Origin: Corythucha ciliata
Taxonomy: Eukaryota; Arthropoda; Insecta; Hemiptera; Tingidae
NCBI GenBank assembly: GCA_038030265.1
Contig: CM075943.1
Span: 60,115,971-60,179,970, forward strand
DNA: 64,000 bases
Direction of reading: 5' to 3'
Shown here: one piece after another, positions 1-12,009 of the stretch
How the letters are laid out: each line of letters opens with the position of its first letter
How positions within the stretch are numbered: position 1 is the first letter of the stretch
Made by a program: the position numbers and the translations under genes
Notes under the pieces: model-generated
What the model saw: the letters and a program-made list of their open reading frames with translations, nothing else
Database searches by the model: none
Told to the model about the DNA's origin: nothing

Positions 1-1070
1 GTCTACACAGGGGGGGGGGGGATAATGAAAACCACAAAACTTGCGCTTTCACGGAAATTAAAACCCGAAAAATGCGAGTATTTTTCACTCAGAAGACTAC
101 CAAATTCATGGGTATTCGTCAGGCTTTTGGGGCCGGCTGCCCCTTAGTTCCGCTGCCACAAAAAAAGGCCCTGAAACTTGCACCTTTACTTCAATTATAA
201 CCCTTAACTTGCCATATCACTGAAGTTTAAGACCCAATAGTGTCAATTTAGGGGATATTCAGCCAAGAAACTTGTAAATCTGATCTAATTTGGGACCCGA
301 ATTCGCAAACTCACAAATATTTAGCGCCAAATGTTCGCCAAACTGTCATGGTATAGATGGTAATAGAACTGTATGGTAAAACTGTATGGTAATAGAACAA
401 AAAATTTGCTATTTTGCGAAATTATAGACAAAAATTGTAGTATAGCGAAAATAAAGACTGAAAAGCTACCAATTTCGCGGATACTCAGACCCTAAACTTG
501 TAATTTCACGAATATTCAGACACGAACTTTCGACTTTGGCCGCTGTCGCGGTGTTCCTTTGTCACTTGAAAATTGCCCCGAAACTTGTAATTTCACAATA
601 AACAAAATACCCGGAAACGTGCAATTTCGCAGATTTTCAGCGATGTAATTTTGTGACAATATTTGACAGGCTAGAAGAAAAAGTCACCAAATTGCAACTG
701 TTCGAAAATTAGGACCAGAGAATTGAAATTTATAGTTCCAAAACTGACAATTTCGTAGATACGTAGGCTTTTATCAATATTTGGACGCTCTCGGGGCCAT
801 AAGCCTGAAAATTTGCAGATTTTACTTCCACGTTCCCGTAAGGAAGGAAGTTTGGTATTTCTGCCATTTTAGAAATTTCGTGGTGACCCCGCTCGCGATT
901 AGCGGCCTTTTGACCGTAAAATTCGTTTATTGAAGGACTTATCTGCTCATTCATTCGATGGCACGTGCAAGTATTTTATTCGCTGCTCCCCCCCCCCTGA
1001 TCAATTTTGCGGCTGTTTATAAGCGCAAACACGCAGTAATTGCGCGACTAGTTTTTATTTTTATTAGTTT
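1..1070. repeat. Degenerate short-period repeat, no gene seen
   Basis: The stretch is built from loosely repeated phrases of about 25-30 bases such as 'aaacttgtaatttcac' and 'gaatattcag', separated by variable linkers. No reading frame here shows a recognisable domain. It resembles the other degenerate minisatellite families in the window in unit length and A/T-richness, but its unit is different. The right end (about 985-1070) is ordinary AT-rich sequence leading into the NF-YB gene. Confidence 0.5.
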
Positions 1071-1215
1071 CGATGAATTTGTCCCCTCGCCTCCCTCTCA
1101 ATCATCTAAATAAGGTCTGGCAGCGCATGGAAAGAGGACTCGTACTCGTTTTCTATTTTTGTAATAAAATACGTAGTTGTAAGCTTATTACTATGTATTT
1201 GTCTTCTGTACTAAG

Positions 1216-1998
1216 ATATAGAACTAACCGCAGAGACAACAGACGATTCAAGTCACGACAACGACAAACCAAGCCACGTACTTCGTGAACAAGACAGGTT
1301 CCTTCCAATTGCTAACGTAGCGAAAATAATGAAGAAAGCCATTCCAGAAAGTGGCAAGGTGAGACTTCTTTCCCCTTTAGTAACTTTTTCTCTCGTGAAT
1401 TTTCCTTCGTTTTGCCTATCAATTGGTGGTCTATTAACTTATTATTAAATGTGTCATTTACATTTCTACAAAATGAATTATTTATTCCTTTTAGATTGCT
1501 AAGGACGCGAGAGAATGCGTTCAGGAGTGTGTTTCTGAATTCATCAGTTTCATAACGAGCGAAGCTAGCGATCGATGTCATATCGAGAAGAGGAAAACCA
1601 TAAATGGAGAGGATATTCTTTTCGCTATGACTACTCTAGGTTTCGACAATTATGTCGAACCACTAAAACTTTACCTTTTGAAATACAGAGAAGTCAGTTT
1701 TTTAGTGTAGTGAATTACGGATAAATAGAGCAATGAAATTTGTATGTTACAGGCCACAAAAGGGGTTAAAGTTTTGGGTCCGAATGAGCTGTACGAAGAA
1801 GTAACTATCAGCGAAGATGTGTTCAACAGTTAGTACCGTCCGAATTTTTAATCAAATTTTATGTTTGGCGATTTATTTATTTTACAATTTCAACGTTCTC
1901 TAGACTCGTCAGCACCTAAGCCAGCAGTAACAGCTTCGAGTAATCCAACTGAGGGTATTATTTATACGTCGTTTCAGCCTCATTTCACGACTTCTTAA
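1216..1998 (+). CDS. NF-YB: Nuclear transcription factor Y subunit beta (NF-YB), four coding exons seen
   Basis: NF-YB is the histone-fold subunit that pairs with NF-YC and recruits NF-YA to bind CCAAT boxes in the nucleus. Exons read as 1216-1358, 1495-1692, 1753-1828 and 1904-1998, all with GT-AG borders. The first carries an acidic stretch, then the family signature [16 protein letters not shown]. The second carries the core helices, including [19 protein letters not shown] and [20 protein letters not shown], which are near-identical to animal NF-YB. A short tail exon ends at TAA 1996-1998. If the third exon were left unspliced it would stop at once (TAG 1829-1831 region), so the last splice is inferred from the good donor (gttagt) and the longer polar tail. 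The start codon was not identified: the frame is closed upstream at 1212-1214, so a short 5' exon must lie before the acceptor at 1215. Confidence 0.9.
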
Positions 1999-2048
1999 TT
2001 TTTTTTGTAAATGAAAAAAGCTACCAATCATCATCGTTGAGACTGCGG

Positions 2049-2138
2049 AATAAAAATAAGACTAAGTTTTATTTTTTCGTCTTAGTTATTATTTATTTCT
2101 TTTTTTTATAAATGTTATGTTAGTCTGTGAGCAATAAA
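2049..2138 (+). promoter_or_regulatory. Candidate polyadenylation signals of NF-YB
   Basis: AATAAA hexamers lie at 2049-2054 and 2133-2138, about 50 and 135 bases after the NF-YB stop codon. Either could serve as the polyadenylation signal. Position is the only evidence. Confidence 0.35.
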
Positions 2139-2159
2139 CCCCGTTTCAAACAATGAGCG

Positions 2160-2475
2160 TAGCGATTCAATAATGCTTGTCTAGCCAGTTTGTCGAGCCC
2201 AGAAATCCCATGACGCTCAGAAAAGTAGGACATGCCCGGGAAAAGTAGGACGTCTGGTCACCCTAGGTGAACGTTTCGTGGAAATCCCAGGACCCAGCGG
2301 CCGCCCGCGCCCATACCTCAAAAAAACACTCGTAAAACCAAATTTTCGCTAATAACACAAAAAGTATCGATCTAAGGGAGGGGCCCTGGCCCCCCTCTTT
2401 GGAATCGAGGTCACTTGCGCAAAAAAAAAAAAATCATATGAAGCCCGAGGATCAGAGGTCTCCGAGAGTCCCGAA
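2160..2475. other. Intergenic stretch, nothing recognised
   Basis: This is mixed sequence after NF-YB with a short run of GC-rich text near 2290-2310. No domain-bearing frame, tRNA-like fold or inverted repeat was seen. Confidence 0.4.
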
Positions 2476-2950
2476 ATGCCAAGTAATTTAAGGGAAAAAC
2501 TCTCGCGACTTGCCTCACTAAGGGGAGAATTGACGTTGAACGCCGCCAAATCAAGGGCAAAACGTGAAAGGTCACGCCAAGGGCAAACTTCAAGTGAAAC
2601 GTTACATTGTGAGGGAAAAAAAAAATCTTTCGAAAGGTCACGGCACAACGCGGTTTGCCTTCACGGCGGGGCCAAAACGCAACATTCAAGAAAACACTCA
2701 CGTGAATCGCCACATTCAAGGCAACAAAATTCACGCGAAATGGCGTGTCGAGGGCAACAAGTATGCGAAATGCTTCACCAAGAGCAATGTTAAGGTGACA
2801 TATTGTCAATTTCATGAAAAAACTCCGTCAGTTTCACGAAAAAATTGTCAATTTCATAACGAAATTGTCTGTTTTATGAGAAAACTTCCAATTTTATAAG
2901 ACATCTTAAGCTTAAAAGGAAATTTCCAGTCTAAAAGGTGTCGATTTGAT
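2476..2950. repeat. Dispersed repeat module A, copy 1 (GC-richer 24-bp units grading into 21-bp minisatellite)
   Basis: Units of about 24 bases with the phrases 'gggcaac' and 'cacgcgaaatg' grade rightward into 'gaaattgtcaatttcat' units. The same order of phrases ('gcttcaccaag', then 'ttatgagaaaact', then 'cttaagct', then 'aaaaggYgtc') recurs on the opposite strand near 53010-53360. The whole block was therefore copied as a unit, not grown separately in two places. Open frames across it are by-products of the period. Confidence 0.6.
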
Positions 2951-3323
2951 GAGTACACCGTCGATTTAAAAATGAAATAGTCAATTTTATGAAGAAAATG
3001 ACGTAATGTATAAGGAATTGTCAATATAATGAGAAAATTGCCCTTTTTGAAAGAGTTATCAACTTTGTGAGGAAATTGTTAGCTCGAATAGGAAATTGTT
3101 AATTTCAAGAAGAAATCGTAAATTTTATTGGAATCGTTAATTTTAGGACGAAATTGTCAGTTTCACGAGGAAATTGTCATTTTTATTAGCGCATTGTCAA
3201 TTTAATTAAATACTTGTCAATTTGAAGCCGAAATTGTCAATTTGACGAGGAAATTGTCAATGCGACTGTCAACGACTCGATAGGCAATTGCCCTATCGGT
3301 TATTATAGTTGTTAATACAGTAA
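2810..3323 (+). repeat. 21-bp minisatellite, left block
   Basis: Degenerate tandem units close to 'gaggaaattgtcaatttta' run up to the SINE insertion at 3337. The units are the same as in the larger block to the right, so the two were one array before the SINE landed. Confidence 0.8.
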
Positions 3324-3336
3324 TTGGTGATCGTTA

Positions 3337-3579
3337 ATAATAATAATAATTAGTGGGCGCTCATACGCCGTACCCTGATCCAACCGTGTACTTCACACCC
3401 GTACTACGCAGGCGTTTCGGTCGGTGCGCGGTTTGTTGAACGCCCACAAGAAGCCGAGTATGCTGTGTCACAGTTCGCCGCTGCCTTATAGTGAAATGGG
3501 CAATTGCTAGATTCGAACCCAGGCCCGCTGGGTTGCGCGAAGCGAGTATTGTATCCATTACACCGCCGAGGCGCGCTAT
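3337..3579 (-). mobile_element. tRNA-derived SINE, full insertion with 13-bp target duplication
   Basis: A 243-bp insert lies on the - strand inside the minisatellite. It is flanked by the 13-bp direct repeat TTGGTGATCGTTA at 3324-3336 and 3580-3592. Its head (about 3500-3575) reads like a tRNA on the - strand: an A-box region 'ggtgtaatggata', then 'cttcgcg' where an arginine TCG anticodon loop would sit, then a B-box-like 'gggttcgaatc'. The body of about 140 bases is unrelated to tRNA. The 3' end is a (TTA)n-type tail next to the left duplication. Head, body, simple tail and target duplication together define a SINE mobilised by a LINE. The tRNA-Arg origin is an inference from the anticodon-loop region, because the cloverleaf itself is degraded. 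Confidence 0.85.
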
Positions 3580-3592
3580 TTGGTGATCGTTA

Positions 3593-6160
3593 CGAAATTA
3601 TCAATTTTATGGGGACCTTGTCAATTTTATGAGGAGACATTGTCAATTTTACGGGAAAATTATCAATTTTACGAGGAAATAGTCACTATTTTAAAGGGAA
3701 ATTGTCTATTTTATGAGGAAATTGTCAATTTCATGACGAAATTGTCAACTGTATGGAGAAATTGTCTATCTTATGAGGAATTCGTCAATTTTATGAGGAA
3801 ATTTACAATTGTACGAGGAAGTAATCACTTTCGAAGGAAATTGAATGTCCTATGAGGAATTTTTCACTTTTACGTGGAAATTGTCCATTTTATGAGGAAA
3901 TAATAAGTTTTATAGGGAAATTGTCCATTTTATGAGGAAATAGTCAATTTTACGAGGAAATTGTATATTTTATGAAGAAATGATAATTTTTTTGGGAAAA
4001 TGGTCCTTTTCATGAGGAAATTGACAATTTTACGACGAAATAGTGACTTTTATGAGGAAATTGTCATCTTTATGAGGAATTTGTCAAGTTTACGAGTAAT
4101 TTGTCAATTTTATGAGAAAATTGTCAATTTTATGAGGAAATTGTCAATTTTATGAGAAAATTGTCAATTTTATGAGTATGAGAAAATAGTCAATTTGATG
4201 AGAAAATTGTCTATTTTATAAGAAAATTGTCAATTTTATGAGAAAATTGTTAATTTTAAGAGGACATTGACACTTCTATGAGGAATTTGCCACGTCATGA
4301 GGAAATGATAAATTTTATGAGGAAATTTCAATTTTCAGATGAAATCATCAATTTTAAGAGGAAATTGTCTATTTTATGCGGAAATTGACAATTTCGTATA
4401 AAATTATCTGTTTTATGAGGAAATTGTTAATTTTATAAGAAAATTGTAAATTTTATGAGATAATTGTCAATTTTATGAGAAAATGGTCAATTTTATAAGA
4501 AAATTGTAAATTTTGTAAGAAAATAGTCATTTGTATGAAATAATTGTCAATTTTTTGAGAAAATTGTCAATCTTATGAGTATGAGAAAGTTGTCAATTTG
4601 ATGAGAAATTGTCTATTTTTTAAGAAAATGGTCAATTTTATTGGAAAATTGACAATTTTACGAGGAAATAGTGACTTTTATGAGGAAATTGTCATCTTTA
4701 TGAGGAATTTGTCAAGTTTATGAGGAATTTGTCAATTTTATGAGGAAATTGTCAATTTTATGAGAAAATTATGAATTTTATGAGAAAATTGTCAATTTTA
4801 TGAGAAAATTGTCAATTTTATGAGTATGAGAAAATTGTCAATTTTATGAGAAAATTGTCAATTTTATAAGAAAATTGTCAATTTTATGAGAAAATTGTTA
4901 ATTTTAAGAGGACATTGACACTTCTATGAGGAATTTGCCACGTCATGAGGAAATGATAAATTTTATGAGGAAATTTCAATTTTCAGATGAAATCATCAAT
5001 TTTAAGAGGAAATTGTCTATTTTATGCGGAAATTGACAATTTCATATAAAATTATCTGTTTTATGAGGAAATTGTTAATTTTATGAGAAAATTGTCAATT
5101 TTATGAGAGAATTGTCAATTTTATGAGAAAATGGTCAATTTTATAAGAAAATTGTAAATTTTGTAAGAAAATAGTCATTTGTATGAAATAATTATCAATT
5201 TTTTGAGAAAATTGTCCATCTTATGAGTATGAGAAAATTGTCAATTTGATGAGAAATTGTCTATTTTTTAAGAAAATGGTCAAATTTATTGGAAAATTGA
5301 CAATTTTACGAGGAAATAGTGACTTTTATGAGGAAATTGTCAATTTTATGAGGAATTTGTCAATTTTATGAGGAATTTGTCAATTTTATGAGGAAATGGT
5401 CAATTTTATGAGGAATTTCTCGCTTTTACGAGGAAATTGTCTATTTTATGAGGAAATGATCTCTTTTATAGGGAAATAGTCTATTTAATGAGGAAATCGT
5501 CAATTGTATGAGGGAATTGTTAATTTTATAAGGAAATCGTGAATTTTATGATGAAATTGTATGTTTTATGAGAATATTGTAAATTTTACGAGGAAATAAT
5601 CACTTTTAGAGGGAAATTATCTATATTATCAGAAAACTGTCAATTTTATGGAAAATTGTCAATTTTACGAGGATATTGTATATTTTATGAGGGAATAATG
5701 CACTTTATGGGGAAATTGTCCATGCTATGAGTAAATTGTCGATTTTATAAGGAAATCGTGAATTTTATGAACAAACAGGTTGTTATATGAGGGAATGGTA
5801 AATTTCGTGAGGAATTTATCACTTCTACGAGGAAATCGTCTTTTTTATGGGGAAATTGTCAATTTTGCGAAGAAATAATCACTTTTATAGAGAAATTGTC
5901 CATTATTTGAGAAAATTGTCAGTTTTTTCAAGGAAATCGTGAATGTTATGAGGAAATTGTCGATTTTATGAGGAACAATAAATTTTATGGCGAAATTGTC
6001 AATTTTATGAGGAAATTTACAATTTTACGAGGAAATAGTGACTTTTATGAGGAATTTGTCAATTTTATGAGGAATTTGTCAATTTTATGAGGAAATTGTC
6101 AATTTTATGAGGAATTTGTCAATTTCATGAAGGGGAAGTTCAATTATTCAATTTTATGAA
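3593..6160 (+). repeat. 21-bp minisatellite with higher-order repeat
   Basis: About 2.6 kb of degenerate units near 'gaggaaattgtcaatttta' make up this block. Within it a longer period is visible. A distinctive run of variant units containing 'aggacattgacacttctatg' occurs at 4261 and again at 4909, 648 bases apart, and the order of variants before and after matches closely (about 4130-4780 against 4780-5400). 648 is close to 31 units of 21. This is an old array part of which was duplicated as a block. Long open frames here have no coding meaning. Confidence 0.9.
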
Positions 6161-7411
6161 GAATGAAGGGAAATTTGTTTGTCAGAAAACCAATTTCGCT
6201 ATTTGGCTTATTTCAGTGGCCGATTGCGCTGATTTTTGCACTAAGAACCGTTTTTAGATGGTTTCGCTCAATTAAAAAAGTAATTGCCCGGATTTCGCTC
6301 ACTGGTAAACCCAATTTTGAGGGTTACAATCGCAGTGCTAGCCGTGGGACACATAAGAGCTTCCCCTCCAACCACTGCGCTATGAGTTCACATCATTCGG
6401 CGGGAGGCATATTTTTGCCAAACTAATAGTTCAACGTTACATAGGTGGTTGTTGAATGCTGATGTTTTTTCCCCACTTTTCCGGACTTTGGGTTTCCTCA
6501 ATTTTCCGATGTTTCAATTACCAGAGATTGAGAACTGTGTCCGTCTAGTCATAATATGGCCCCCGCCTTAAGTCGACTCTGGATCCGCGCCCGAATTCCA
6601 GGAAGGTTTCGATCGTTCGGGTGGGCGATGAATACTAATAGCGTTTTCCATTTGCATAGAATTCTGCACTGGAGCAATTTCTCCCGTCTTCTCTATTAAC
6701 ATTAATGTTTTATAGGAATCTTGGAGTCTCGAGGCATCTCAATAGTATTAAGTGTCTTTAGGGGTCTGATAAAGCGGGTGGAAATAAATTGCTCCATCGC
6801 AGATTTTTTTGCTAATGGAAAATGCTACAAAGTTGTTATACATAAAAAAAAAAAAAATCCCTCGATTCCAGGGGAAAAATCGAGTTTTTTTTTCATCAAT
6901 TTCGATTATATTATGCCCCCAACATAGAAACCAAATTATATGCCGTTGGAAAGCTTAGAATTTTTGGGCGCGTATTGGGTATTTTAACCCCCCTCCCTCC
7001 CTTTTCTCACTACATCAAGTTGATTGTTGAGATGCCAAAACGTTCGCGAAATTAGGGTTTAAACGAGCCGAATTTGCGAAATTTGAGTTTTATATAACTC
7101 AAATTTGGTTTAAATGAATGCCATTTACACAAATTTGGCGTAAAAAAGGAGCTTTTTTTTCCAAGCCATAGTGACAGTGCAGCAGAACTGAACGGAACTG
7201 TCCACACAAGTCACAAGTACATTACAATATAATTATTATGGGCGATAGTTTCTTAAATTTATTATTCATTTATTAAAACGAGCATCTGGGACTGCACAGA
7301 CTATATTTTTCACAATCTGAGTTTCCTCGAAATATTTACAATGTATCGAAGCAGGTGGACATAATCCCCAGGGAGAATAAAGAACTAGATAACTAGACAA
7401 TAACAACTCAC
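6161..7411. other. Intergenic stretch upstream of the NDUFS1 stop codon, no gene seen
   Basis: The stretch holds scattered single-copy-looking sequence, an A13 run near 6845 and a few units of the 'ccgaatttgcgaaatttgag' type near 7040-7140. A weak tRNA-like A-box sits on the - strand near 6300-6420, but no cloverleaf can be folded. The last 150 bases are probably NDUFS1 3' UTR. Confidence 0.4.
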
Positions 7412-10405
7412 TTATGCCCTCATTGCGTCGTAATATTTCGACTCCTTCTGTTTCTTAACGGCCATGACACATTTCGCCATAGTAGCCGACGCTCTGCTGA
7501 TTGGGTCCGTCATAAAGAAATCCTCCAAGTTTTTCATTTTGACATCGAGAGGGGCTGCACTGCCGGAGCTGGCCTGTGCGGTCTGCGGGGAAGGAAAACC
7601 ACGTATGAAATGAAGGGGCAAGTGGTCCAAGTGTTGAAGAGAGGGGGGTACCTTGGATAGCTCGACAGCCGCGGCTAAGTAGTTGGAATCTTGGGCATCG
7701 CCGTATCTTGTTAAATTGGGCGAAACTTGTTCCAGTCGGTCTCGAATTTCATTTAGGTTATCGTACGGTAGTTTGACGCCAATAATCTGGAAGGCGAAAA
7801 ATAGGTTGAAATAAAAAAAATTAATGATGGATAGTAGGGGTAGAAGGTTAAATTATACTTCGGAAAGAGCTCGAATGATCTTCCAATCGTCACGAGCCAT
7901 CCCTGGTGGCGTAACAGCCACAAGCGTCTGCTGTGCTCGACCCTCGGTGTTAAGATACGTTCCTTGCTTTTCTGTGTAGGCGGCTCCGGGTAAAACTATG
8001 TCCGCCATTGCAGCTCCGTGATCTCCGTGATGTCCTGCGCACGGAATTAATATTAACCGCTTTTATTTTTTATTCATTCAATCTGGAATATAGTACCCTG
8101 GTAAATAATTATAGCGTCCTTGGGAAGGTCATTTCTCGAAATGGCGCCATCATCAGCTCCCAAAAGGAACAACACTTTGGGTGGGTTAGCACGAATCGAA
8201 TCGACTCCAGCTTTATACCCCAAATCAAGGGCAGCAACTTGAGAGGCTGTGTTTTGCAGGACATTTAAAACTTTCCAGTTCGCCTAAAAAAAAAAAAAAA
8301 GATTAAATTAAACTTTTAAAAATCCAAGGTCGAAAATTATTAAGGCTCACCGGAGAGTTGGAAGCAAGTTTCGAAGCCATTTGCTGAACTTCGCTAAGAA
8401 TAGCAGCGCCGTCTGGCCTTGTAAGCTGTTGAGAGCCGAGTATAATCATTGGTTTCTTCGCTGCGGACAGAGTCTTACTGTACGGGTGCTTTCCACTAGC
8501 TATGTCCGCGATGGTTGTAGACGCGTCACCCAAGTGCTGTGATGAATCAAAATTGGAGAAAAACGCTTTGACGGTGATTTTAAAATAATACGCACGTCAT
8601 ACTGGTACGTTAAATTAACTTCCGGCCCAATTAGTGCAACGTTCAACTCATTTTGAACCCAACTTTTTCTTATTCTAGAGTTAATCAGAGGAGCTTCGAA
8701 TCTGGGATTTGTACCAATTAGCAACACCAGATCAGCTTCTTCAATACCTGAAAAAACGCCATAGATTTCAACATTAGGTCCACAAAAAAATAATCGCAGC
8801 GAAGCTAGCTAACCTGCAATTTTGTTGTTAAAAATATAGTTCACTCTGAGATCAGTGCCAGAGCCGGCATCAGGAAACGCGTACTCAGTGCACACGGCTT
8901 CACTTCCAAGACGATTTACTAAATCTTTCAGAGCTATTAAGGACTCTGCGTCGCACAGAGCTCCCGCTATGGCCGCAACGTTCTTTCCAGACGATTTTAA
9001 CGCCTAATTAAAGGGATTAAATTAGTCAACTCGTCCTTTGAACAATCATTGAGTCGAAATTGTACCTTGGCAGTACCGATCAGAGCGTCTTCCCATTCAA
9101 CAGACAAAAGATCTCCACTTGGGCCTCTCATCATTGGCGTAATAAGACGTTGTCTCTTGAGCCCATCGTACGAAAACCGAGCTTTGTCAGAAATCCACTC
9201 CTCGTTGACTTCCTGTTTTGTTTTTTTTAAAAAAAAAAAGACAATGATATCAAATAGGCTGTAAGATCACCGAAAAGCGTTTACCTCATTTAATCGAGGA
9301 AGTACTCTCATAACTTCACCAGTTCGAGTGCTCACGATAATATTGGATCCTACCGCGTCCATGACGTCAATAGACTCAGTTTTTCTCGTTTCCCAAGGTC
9401 GTGCTGTAAAAGCGTACGGCTTTGACGTCAGGGCTCCCACTGGGCACAAGTCGATTACGTTGCCCGACAATTCAGAGAGGAAGAATTTTTCAACGTACGT
9501 TCCCACCTAGGTTATAATAAGGACAACAACTTGAGTAAATATGGAGAATCTATCCGCCTCTATTAGTAGCTTTTTTATCAAACCAGCATGTCAGAGCCTC
9601 GACCAGTGGTTCCAAAGTCATCGATGCCGCAGACTTCAGAAGCAAATCTGATGCATCTGGTGCAGTGAATGCATCGGGTCATTATGGTTTTAATTAACGG
9701 CCCAACGTCCTTATCCTCAACAGCCCTAGGGCAATGTAATTTTTTTTTGTTCAAAATGACAATGTCGAACCACATTTTACGAAGCTACCTTTTTCCAGAG
9801 AAGTCAATGTCGGTGAATCGCGACCGATCTGAACCAAAAGCCATACTCTGATCCTGCAAGTCACACTCTCCCCCCTGATCACATATGGGACAGTCAAGAG
9901 GATGATTAACCAAAAGGAATTCCATGACACCTTCGCGCGCTTTTCTCGTCATGTCGGAATTCGTTTTAATTCGCCAGCCTTTCATAACTGGCATAGCGCA
10001 GGCAGCCACCGGCTATAAGGAAGACAAAAATTATAGCACTATGAAAGCCTGGAAGAAAAATTCGACTCAAAAGTCATACTTTGGGTGACTTTTCGACTTC
10101 AACCAGACACATTCGACAGTTACCGGCGACGGCAAGTCTTTCGTGGTAGCAAAACCTCGGGATTTCAACTCCTACCATGGCAGCAGCCTACGAATTCACT
10201 GGGTCACTAGGGAAACTAATAGGCAATGTGGGTTAAGTCTCTATACCTGGAGGACGGTCGTGCCAGGTTCGACCATAACTTTCTTATCATCGACGAAAAC
10301 TTCGATTCTATTGTCGGCGGCCTGAGTGGAAGCGGTTTTGATTGAATTTTGAGCCACTGTCTTAGCAGCGGCCGGTAAGACTCTTCCCAAGGGCACGCGA
10401 AGCAT
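7412..10405 (-). CDS. NDUFS1: NADH-ubiquinone oxidoreductase 75 kDa subunit, 13 exons, 732 aa
   Basis: This is the largest subunit of mitochondrial complex I. It carries the N1b, N4 and N5 iron-sulphur clusters and passes electrons along the peripheral arm in the matrix. Exons on the - strand are 10405-10247, 10187-10080, 10012-9789, 9725-9584, 9506-9285, 9212-9066, 9003-8814, 8747-8596, 8536-8351, 8283-8097, 8034-7859, 7786-7652 and 7582-7412. All have GT-AG borders, and the total is 2199 nt, close to the human 727 aa. The first 30 residues look like a mitochondrial presequence (basic and Ser/Ala-rich). Cluster ligands are all present: C66, C77, C80 and C94 (2Fe-2S); H126, C130, C133 and C139 in [17 protein letters not shown]; and CIHCTRC plus a later Cys in [14 protein letters not shown]. 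The molybdopterin-oxidoreductase-like part follows. An acceptor 20 bases before the ATG suggests a 5' UTR intron. No break was seen. Confidence 0.97.
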
Positions 10406-11096
10406 CTTTAAATGACTTTAACTCCCTGAAATCATAATGAAGAGAGATGAGACAAAATAAGGAAGTTTTTTCTATTTGATCTTCCAACAGCTTTAGACAC
10501 TCTACACGTTCTCACAGAGCGACTAAGATCACTTGGATCGATCGATATCAGACTTGCAAAAACCCTCTTCTGAAAACAAAAACTCTGCCCTTCTGTCTCG
10601 CCAGAATCTCTCCGCGCCCAGGCCATCTGGCAAAACAAGACCAATTCATCCCTAATTCTAAGCTTTACATGCGTTTTCCAACAACATTTCGTCCCAACTT
10701 CTATTTTATTTCACCAGAAATTGGGTAACAATCCTCGACAAACACTTGATCGTAAAATGATGAAAAAAACACGTAATTTATACTCACTCGATCCTTGATA
10801 TTTACTGATAAATACACTCTTCTGGTCACAATAATTAACACCTTCAACGCTTTTCCAAGGAAATGAGGGAAATTTAATGAAAACTCTTCATATAGAAAGA
10901 TGCACCCATCAAAATTGTCAGCTGGGTCGGTTAACGGGCTGATTGTAGTACGAGGACGGGCAAAAAAACCTGCCGTCATGCTACCTTCCTCGTACAACTC
11001 ACTGAAGAAAAATTGCGCGAAATTCTCCATCATCATCATCATTTTGGGTAGAATTTCGTTCCAACTCGACAAATTCCAGCCACTCTTCCCCCCCCC
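10406..11096. other. Upstream flank of NDUFS1
   Basis: This flank should hold the NDUFS1 5' UTR intron and promoter. A clear acceptor (ttatgatttcag on the - strand) ends about 20 bases before the start codon. The upstream donor and the transcription start could not be placed. No domain-bearing frame was seen. A run of CAT trinucleotides lies at about 11028-11042. Confidence 0.45.
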
Positions 11097-11696
11097 CAGT
11101 GGCGGATCCAAGGGAGGGGGCCATGGTCACAGTGGCCCCACAAAAACACCTCCAAAATCTCTTCGTTTTGGACTCTTCAGGCATGTTCGCAGGGGTTCGT
11201 GCCGCGGTGGTTAAAACCGGTGGCAGTAAGAATGCTTTTAAGATTCGTCTCAATTTTTGGATTCCCCGTGTGGAGGAACACCAAAATAATATTGAGGTTA
11301 GAGCATTATAAGTGGGTAGATCAGGGGCGTAGCCAGCCCTTGCCCCTTGGTCTAGGGGTGGGCAGAAGATATTCAGATGCACCAGAAACCCCAAGCAAGA
11401 GAACTGGTAGTTCGTCTAGTCAGATATAGGCGCTTTAAATCGTAAAATTGTTCTCCGTAGAAACTGAATTCTCACAAAAAAGGGTCAGAACCCATCAAAA
11501 ACTAACATTTACGACTGTAAAATATCGTTGTAGCCTTCTATTTAGGACCGCCATTTAGGATTTATTGATAGAAAAAGAAAAACTGACAATGTTTTCCCAA
11601 CAAATCTTGATACGCTTGTATAGAAAGGGTTTAGCCCTCCAATACAGCAGGGTGTCCGAATTTTCAACTTCTTGGTTATGTCGCCCGAGGGCAGTA
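11097..11696. other. Repeat-bearing spacer with two short dispersed-repeat ends
   Basis: The motif cagtggcggatcca begins at 11097, straight after a C9 run, and caggggcgtagcca begins near 11325. Both are short recurring phrases found elsewhere in this window. Between them is unrecognised sequence without a supported gene. Confidence 0.4.
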
Positions 11697-11845
11697 CATA
11701 TAGAGAAAAGGAGCTCGATCTGGGAAATTATCGCCGCTCGGTTGGGTGAACCCGGCGAGCTCAGGGACAAGCGGGGGATAGAATGGCCCGATATAGCGTC
11801 AACAAATCCTTGAGGAAACTGCTTGTTATCCACAACACTTGAGGT
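11697..11845 (+). mobile_element. Inverted partial LTR related to the neighbouring gypsy-like element
   Basis: The block matches the inner part of the LTR at about 12325-12475 in reverse complement at roughly 80 percent by eye. Shared phrases include 'agagaaaaggagctcg', 'gaacccggcgagctcaggga' and 'aaactgcttgttatccacaa'. It therefore stands tail to tail with the main element. It may be a solo or truncated LTR of a related insertion. Confidence 0.65.
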
Positions 11846-12009
11846 TTTACAAACATGTCCTCGGGGTATTCTATATAGTTGGGGGAGTTCGCAGCTGGAG
11901 TTCATCGAGTTCACTGCTAAAAAGTCCACAGAGTCAGGGACAGCGGGACGCACGAAGACTACCGCAAGCCGTCGGTAATGTGAGTCGGACTCGGACTGTG
12001 AATAAATAG

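Noticed and set aside
2411..2899. Overlapping frames of 100-134 codons
   Set aside because: They are period artefacts of the 24-bp repeat. The same block appears inverted at 53 kb without conserved frames.
3593..6160. CRISPR-like array
   Set aside because: Units run without unique spacers and are highly degenerate. The setting is a eukaryotic nuclear genome.
6300..6420. tRNA-like A-box on the - strand
   Set aside because: No anticodon stem or T-arm could be folded, so the similarity is too weak.
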